DNA of 8,103 nt, from the NCBI GenBank assembly GCA_013331595.1, contig DUGE01000088.1, positions 3,459-11,561 of the forward strand, in the 5' to 3' direction. Positions 4,775 through 8,103 of the stretch are shown piece by piece; the first letter of the stretch is position 1, and each line of letters begins with the position of its first letter. This DNA is from Microcaldota archaeon (GTDB taxonomy: Archaea > Micrarchaeota > Micrarchaeia > Norongarragalinales > UBA10210). The position numbers and the translations under genes were made by a program. The notes under the pieces were generated by a model that saw nothing but the letters and a program-made list of their open reading frames with translations, made no database searches and was not told the DNA's origin.

Positions 4775-5365
4775 ATGTCTTGGAATCTTGCTCGTGGCGA
4801 ATCGTTCCTGCCAAACGTTTCGATCCAAGAGCTTAAACGGAGTATGGCGGCAGAAACTAACGCGAAATCTAAACTTCGGTGGCTGATTGCCATCCACAGA
4901 AAGCAAGGTAAATCGATGGACGCGGTTGCCGAAGCGTGCGCTGCACCCAAGCCGACGGTGCAGTGCGTACTGCACCGGTTTCAAGAAAAAGGCAAGCAGG
5001 CAGCTCACGCAGTAAAACAAGAGGGCCGCCCGCCACAGCTCACGAAAAGGCAACGGGTTCGTTTGATTAAACTTCTTGAGAGCGGAAATCCGCGCACTCC
5101 CTCGCGTTTGTGGACTTCGAAAGAAGTCCTCGCGTTAATCAAAAAAAAGTTCGGCGTGACGTTCACGCCACAACACGTCTGGCGGTTGCTCGTTGCCTGC
5201 GGCTTTTCGCTGATTCAGCCGAGGCCAAGGCACTACAAATCGCCGAGCAAGGAAGAGCAAGACGAGTTTAAAAAAAAGCGAGGCAAATCGCACGGTACTA
5301 CCGGAAAAAAGGTTTTGTTGTGGGCTGCGAGGATGAAGCCTCGTTCGGGCTCCTCCCGAACGTAA
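4775..5365 (+). CDS. IS630-like transposase, first frame (DNA-binding part)
   Basis: This 196-residue frame holds the N-terminal DNA-binding half of the transposase. It has a helix-turn-helix at about 34-72 (SKLRWLIAI...MDAVAEACAAPKPTVQCVL) and a winged-helix segment at about 90-155 (LTKRQRVRLIKLL...WTSKEVLALIKKK). The GRPPQLT linker between them is typical of IS630. It ends without a catalytic domain; the residues after about 168 no longer resemble the family. Shifting by -1 at the A-AAA-AAG heptamer at 5272-5278 joins it to the DDE domain, giving a 343-residue protein, a normal length for IS630. No Shine-Dalgarno sequence precedes the ATG; a TATA box 25 nt upstream suggests leaderless translation. 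A conventional frameshift mutation in the run of eight A is the alternative. Confidence 0.85.
   Translation: MSWNLARGESFLPNVSIQELKRSMAAETNAKSKLRWLIAIHRKQGKSMDAVAEACAAPKPTVQCVLHRFQEKGKQAAHAVKQEGRPPQLTKRQRVRLIKLLESGNPRTPSRLWTSKEVLALIKKKFGVTFTPQHVWRLLVACGFSLIQPRPRHYKSPSKEEQDEFKKKRGKSHGTTGKKVLLWAARMKPRSGSSRT
4956..4977. repeat. Perfect 9-bp hairpin in the transposase gene, with a competing arm
   Basis: CGGTGCAGT (4956-4964) pairs with ACTGCACCG (4969-4977) across a GCGT loop. An extra copy of CTGCACC at 4941-4947 could pair with the same GGTGCAG, so two mutually exclusive hairpins are possible. Confidence 0.6.
5112..5129. repeat. Perfect 7-bp hairpin with GAAA tetraloop in the transposase gene
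   Basis: GGACTTC (5112-5118) and GAAGTCC (5123-5129) enclose GAAA, a stable GNRA-type tetraloop closed by a C-G pair. Confidence 0.6.
5153..5169. repeat. Perfect 7-bp hairpin just after the first A8 tract
   Basis: GGCGTGA (5153-5159) and TCACGCC (5163-5169) enclose CGT. It starts four bases after an A-AAA-AAG heptamer (5143-5149), a layout seen at programmed -1 frameshift sites, although a shift here would stop at 5269-5271. Confidence 0.5.
5272..5278 (+). promoter_or_regulatory. Slippery heptamer A-AAA-AAG, probable -1 frameshift site
   Basis: In the first frame the codons read AAA (5273-5275) and AAG (5276-5278) after an A, the canonical bacterial -1 heptamer. The second frame is open only from 5272, because TAA at 5269-5271 blocks it. 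The first frame ends at 5363-5365, so a productive shift must occur in this 90-base window. Only weak 4-bp hairpins follow. Confidence 0.65.
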
Positions 5366-5805
5366 GAAGAGGCTGGGCTCGCAAAGGGAGCCATCCCACG
5401 GCTCCCGTAAACTTTCAGCGTAAGTACACCAACGTGTTCGCTACGCGAACAAAACGCTCGCTAGTTTACTGTTTTTTCAAGAGGAAACGGCAAAAACAAT
5501 TCGTGCAACACTGCAAGCAAGTCGTCAAGCGCTTCAACAAAGTTGCTTTGTTTGTTGACGGCGGGCCTTGCCACAAAGGAAAACTTGTAGAAGCGTTCCT
5601 CCACGACCACCGCAAAACTTTTCGCTTGATTCGGTTTCCAAAGTACGCGCCAGAACTCAATCCAGCAGAACCATGTTGGCAGCCTGGACGAAAAGACTTG
5701 GCAAACCGAGCGTTGAGAACCGTGGAAGGCGTAAAGTATCGGCTGAGGAAGATTTACGACAACCCTAACAATATGCCTAAAATGTATGAATATTTAAGCG
5801 ATTAG
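5272..5805 (+). CDS. IS630-like transposase, second frame (DDE catalytic domain)
   Basis: This frame carries the RNase H-like DDE domain. In the predicted 343-residue fusion the catalytic residues are D187 (GCEDEASFG), D262 (FVDGGPCHKG) and E299 (YAPELNPAEPCW). This is the IS630 pattern, with 36 residues between the second and third acids. The frame is open from 5272. The first possible independent start, GTG at 5320, lies at the catalytic motif itself and would cut away the connecting helix, so translation by frameshift is more likely than a separate protein. The segment read just after the shift, ARQIARYYRKKGFVVG, fits the family linker better than the first-frame reading. The stop lies within the right terminal repeat. 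Confidence 0.85.
   Translation, partial: KKARQIARYYRKKGFVVGCEDEASFGLLPNVRRGWARKGSHPTAPVNFQRKYTNVFATRTKRSLVYCFFKRKRQKQFVQHCKQVVKRFNKVALFVDGGPCHKGKLVEAFLHDHRKTFRLIRFPKYAPELNPAEPCWQPGRKDLANRALRTVEGVKYRLRKIYDNPNNMPKMYEYLSD
5342..5362. repeat. Perfect 8-bp hairpin at the end of the first transposase frame
   Basis: CGTTCGGG (5342-5349) and CCCGAACG (5355-5362) enclose CTCCT. The stem ends immediately before the first-frame stop codon (5363-5365) and about 64 bases after the slippery heptamer. Confidence 0.55.
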
Positions 5806-5808
5806 CTA
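5784..5808 (-). repeat. Right terminal inverted repeat of the IS
   Basis: The reverse complement begins TAGCTAATCGCTT and matches the left end at 19 of 25 positions. It overlaps the last codons and stop of the transposase. Confidence 0.7.
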
Positions 5809-5811
5809 TAA
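5809..5811. repeat. Target-site duplication, right copy (TAA or TA)
   Basis: TAA repeats the bases at 4733-4735. The next codons, ATA CTG GTT (5813-5821), continue the toxin as ILV. Confidence 0.65.
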
Positions 5812-6199
5812 CATACTGGTTTCAGGCTTTGTATTCAACAGGATCAACGGAAACGAGCGGCAGCTCCTCATGGAAATTGCCCAGGGGAACCACAATCTCT
5901 TCATTTCAGGAGAGTTGTTCAGTGAATTTTTAGAGGTCATGGCCAGGCCGAAGTTTGCGCTTCCACTTGAAAAGCAGAAAGAATTTGCAAACGACCTTCT
6001 GGAAATTGCACAGCCGGTTGAAACACACGTTAAAGTCAATGTGGTTAAAGAAGATCCCGATGACGACGCGGTTTTGGAGTGCGAGCTTTCAGCAAAGGCG
6101 GATTTTATCATCAGCGGAGACAAACACTTGCTCAGGCTAGGGCAATTTGAGGGCATTAGGATTCTTTCCGCAGGCGATTTCCTGAAGCTCACTCGATGA
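5810..6199 (+). pseudogene. PIN-domain toxin, C-terminal fragment
   Basis: This is the remainder of a PIN ribonuclease of the 'putative toxin-antitoxin component, PIN family' group. From 5810 it reads NILVSGFVFNRI and continues through the acidic residues expected of PIN enzymes: Glu in ELFSEFLEVMARPKF, Asp in EDPDDDAVLE and Asp in ISGDKHLL, ending RILSAGDFLKLTR. PIN toxins cleave RNA (often tRNA, rRNA or mRNA) using metal ions held by these acids. The first catalytic Asp lies on the other side of the insertion sequence. An ATG at 5870 could start a 109-residue piece (MEIAQGNHNLF), but it would lack the LDTN strand and should be inactive. Rejoined with the upstream part from TTG 4641, the protein would be 160 residues. 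The stop overlaps the convergent EF-2 gene end by 11 bp. Confidence 0.88.
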
Positions 6200-8103
6200 A
6201 GTCTTTTGCGGTGAGGGGAGTTTCGGGCTCGCCCTTGCGCTTGCGTATTGAAGCAATGGTTGAAGCCTGCAAAGATTGCGGCACGGGTTCGTAGCCTGCG
6301 TACTCGGAATACCACGTGGCCCTTCCTTGGGACGCGCCGCGGATTTCGCTTGCAAAGCCGAACATCGAGGCAACGGGAACCTTGGCATTTATGCTCACCA
6401 GTTCGCCCTCCTGCTGGATTTCCAGCACTTGGCCCCGGCGCGACTGGATTTGCGAAATGATTCCGCTCATGTAATCAGTAGGCGAGGAGACGAACAGCTT
6501 TTGCTTTGGCTCCAACAACACGGTCTTGGCGTAAATCATTCCTGCGTAAATCGGGCGCTTGATTGCTGGAATTACCTGCGCAGGGCCCCGGTGTGCCGGG
6601 TCAACGTGAATCGTGGCATCCGTAAGCAAGACCTTGACGCCAACGCATTTTTCCTTTGCAAGCGGGCCTTGCTTCATGGCCTCGCCGAAACCGTCGATGA
6701 GCGTTTCCTTGATTTCCTGCAAGTACTGCACTCCCTTCGAAGCGTCGATGAACAGGTTGTTCTCGCGAATTGCCATTATGCTTTTTGCCTCGTCGCGCGG
6801 CAGGCCGGCTTTAATGAGGCGGTCGATCAAGTCTTTTCCTTTCATCTTGGCCGTAATCTCGCCGTCCTGGAAAGCCTTCAAAACGCCCGGCTCAAGGGGC
6901 TCGACGATAACGCGGAATTTATTGTGCTTGTTGGGCGACTTGCCTTCAAGCTCCGGGCCTTCAGCCTGGACGGTTTCATGATAGACGACAACTGGCGCGG
7001 AAGTCTGGATTTCCACCTTGCGCTCGTTCTGAATCTTGTATTCAATGATTTCCAAGTGCAATTCTCCCATTCCGGAAATCAAGTGCTCGCCGGTTTCCTG
7101 GTTGATTTCCACTTTTAAGGTCGGGTCTTCTTTTGCTATTCTCCTCAGGGCTTCAATGAGCCGTACCAAGTCTCTCGGGTTCTTGGCTTCAATGCTCTTT
7201 GTGACTACCGGCTCGGAGTGGTGCTTGATTTGCTCGAACGCCACCATTTCCCCTTCGCTCAAGGTTTCCCCGGCGTAAACTTCCTTCAATCCTACGAGCG
7301 CAATGATGTTTCCGGCCGTTGCATAGTCGACAGGCACCCTGTCGGGGCCCATGTAAATCGCAACGCCCTGCAATTTGTCAGTGCGGTATTGCGAAGCGGA
7401 ATACAAATCGGTGCCCTTGCGCACCGTACCCGAGTAAATTCTACCCACGGCAACGTCGCCGGCATGCTCGTCGACTGCTATTGCAGTGACCATGAAAGTG
7501 ACTTTAGCATTCGGGTCGCAGGAAAGCATCCCCTTGCCGTACGCGTCGTTAACGTCGCCCTTCCAGATTACGGGAATCCGGTATGCCTGGGATTTTTCCG
7601 GCGAAGGCAAATGCTTTATGGCCATTTCAAGAATGACTTCATCCAAAGGCGCTTTTTCCTGGAGCCACTTGTGGTCCTGCTTGGCGCAATAATCATAAAT
7701 GTGCTGGAAGTTTATCCCGAAGTTTTTCATCGTGCTGTAGGAAATTGCCCACTTGTTGAAGCCGCTTCCGAAAGCAACGTTGCCCTTGTCCACTGCAATG
7801 GTCCAGTCTTTCTTGAATTCCTCAGGCCCGAAAGAGTCTATGAGCTTGTTTACGCCGTTGATGATTTTCACGAAGCGCTCCTGCATCTGCGGGGAAGTCA
7901 TTTTCAGCTCGTTTATCAGGCGGTCTATCTTGTTGATGAAGAGAACTGGGCGGACTTTTTCCTTCAGTGCCTGGCGGAGGACGGTTTCAGTCTGGGGCAT
8001 GATTCCTTCAACGCTGTCAATCACCAGCACGACCCCGTCAACGGCGCGCATGGCGCGCGTAACGTGGCCGCCGAAGTCAACGTGGCCGGGAGTGTCGATG
8101 AGG
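6189..8103 (-). CDS. fusA: Translation elongation factor 2 (aEF-2), lacking its N-terminus at the window edge
   Basis: This GTPase drives ribosomal translocation. The visible 637 residues begin inside the GTPase domain at the G3 motif (LIDTPGHVDFGG) and continue without a stop to the window edge; roughly 90 residues are missing upstream. The G4 motif NKID is encoded at 7934-7923. Domains II-V follow, with the diphthamide loop DPAHRGPAQ in domain IV; the His codon to be modified is 6593-6591. The C-terminus IRKRKGEPETPLTAKDFIE is typical of archaeal EF-2. An internal Met codon at 8051 is not the start, since homologous sequence continues before it. The gene converges on the PIN toxin remnant with an 11-bp overlap and points toward EF-1A at the far end of the window. 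Confidence 0.97.
   Translation of the reverse strand, partial: LIDTPGHVDFGGHVTRAMRAVDGVVLVIDSVEGIMPQTETVLRQALKEKVRPVLFINKIDRLINELKMTSPQMQERFVKIINGVNKLIDSFGPEEFKKDWTIAVDKGNVAFGSGFNKWAISYSTMKNFGINFQHIYDYCAKQDHKWLQEKAPLDEVILEMAIKHLPSPEKSQAYRIPVIWKGDVNDAYGKGMLSCDPNAKVTFMVTAIAVDEHAGDVAVGRIYSGTVRKGTDLYSASQYRTDKLQGVAIYMGPDRVPVDYATAGNIIALVGLKEVYAGETLSEGEMVAFEQIKHHSEPVVTKSIEAKNPRDLVRLIEALRRIAKEDPTLKVEINQETGEHLISGMGELHLEIIEYKIQNERKVEIQTSAPVVVYHETVQAEGPELEGKSPNKHNKFRVIVEPLEPGVLKAFQDGEITAKMKGKDLIDRLIKAGLPRDEAKSIMAIRENNLFIDASKGVQYLQEIKETLIDGFGEAMKQGPLAKEKCVGVKVLLTDATIHVDPAHRGPAQVIPAIKRPIYAGMIYAKTVLLEPKQKLFVSSPTDYMSGIISQIQSRRGQVLEIQQEGELVSINAKVPVASMFGFASEIRGASQGRATWYSEYAGYEPVPQSLQASTIASIRKRKGEPETPLTAKDFIE

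Larger units (their letters stand above)
4736..5808 (+). mobile_element. IS630-like insertion sequence, 1073 bp, inserted in the PIN toxin gene
   Basis: The element has imperfect terminal inverted repeats: the outer 25 bases at 4736-4760 match the reverse complement of 5784-5808 at 19 of 25 positions, both starting TAGC. It is flanked by TAA (4733-4735 and 5809-5811). It carries two overlapping frames that together encode an HTH-winged-helix-DDE transposase of IS630 type. The length is normal for this family. Both termini and all three catalytic acidic residues are present, so it could still be active, subject to frameshifting. If the duplication is TA only, each boundary shifts by one base. 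The transposase stop codon (5803-5805) lies inside the right terminal repeat. Confidence 0.88.

Noticed and set aside
5466..5660. A 64-codon minus-strand frame within the IS
   Set aside because: Antisense to the DDE domain, with no support as a separate gene.
5870..6199. A free-standing 109-residue PIN protein starting at ATG 5870
   Set aside because: In-frame PIN sequence (NILVSGF...) continues upstream to the IS edge and no ribosome-binding site precedes the ATG. It is the C-terminal part of a broken gene.
6276..7118. A 280-codon open frame on the plus strand
   Set aside because: It is antisense to EF-2, which is unmistakable on the other strand. The translated product resembles no family and has no ribosome-binding site.

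Overview
The window looks archaeal. Both edges carry archaeal-type translation elongation factors (aEF-1A and aEF-2, the latter with the archaeal HRGPAQ diphthamide loop). Several genes have archaeal TATA boxes about 25 nt upstream of a leaderless or short-leader start, and surface proteins have a lipobox, Thr/Pro stalk and Cys-rich modules. A DPANN-type lineage (for example Diapherotrites-like) is possible, but this is an impression and not demonstrated.

Layout: (1) 1-311, minus strand, the N-terminal part of EF-1A. (2) 312-674, a 363-bp non-coding stretch with strong hairpins. (3) 675-2051, plus strand, agmatinase followed 9 bp later by a Bcp-type peroxiredoxin with an atypical CxC active site. 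(4) 2058-3947, minus strand, an AT-rich three-gene operon of a membrane-anchored Cys-rich protein and two lipoproteins. (5) 4060-4380, plus strand, a divergent winged-helix regulator; palindromes lie in the shared promoter region. (6) 4436-6199, plus strand, an AbrB-type antitoxin followed by a PIN-domain toxin gene that is split by a 1073-bp IS630-like element (4736-5808). The IS appears to make its transposase by -1 frameshifting. (7) 6189-8103, minus strand, most of EF-2, open at the window edge.

How it fits together: aEF-2 and aEF-1A are commonly neighbours in the archaeal str cluster. Here they are on the same strand in the expected order but separated by about 5.9 kb of accessory DNA, so the interval is best read as an insertion-prone island. 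The clearest event is the precise disruption of the PIN toxin. Joining the two flanks at one copy of the TAA target duplication restores a continuous PIN domain with all its acidic residues, while the antitoxin and its palindromic promoter remain intact. The most system-like uncharacterised unit is the three-gene surface operon with its divergent regulator. No CRISPR array or tRNA/rRNA gene was seen.
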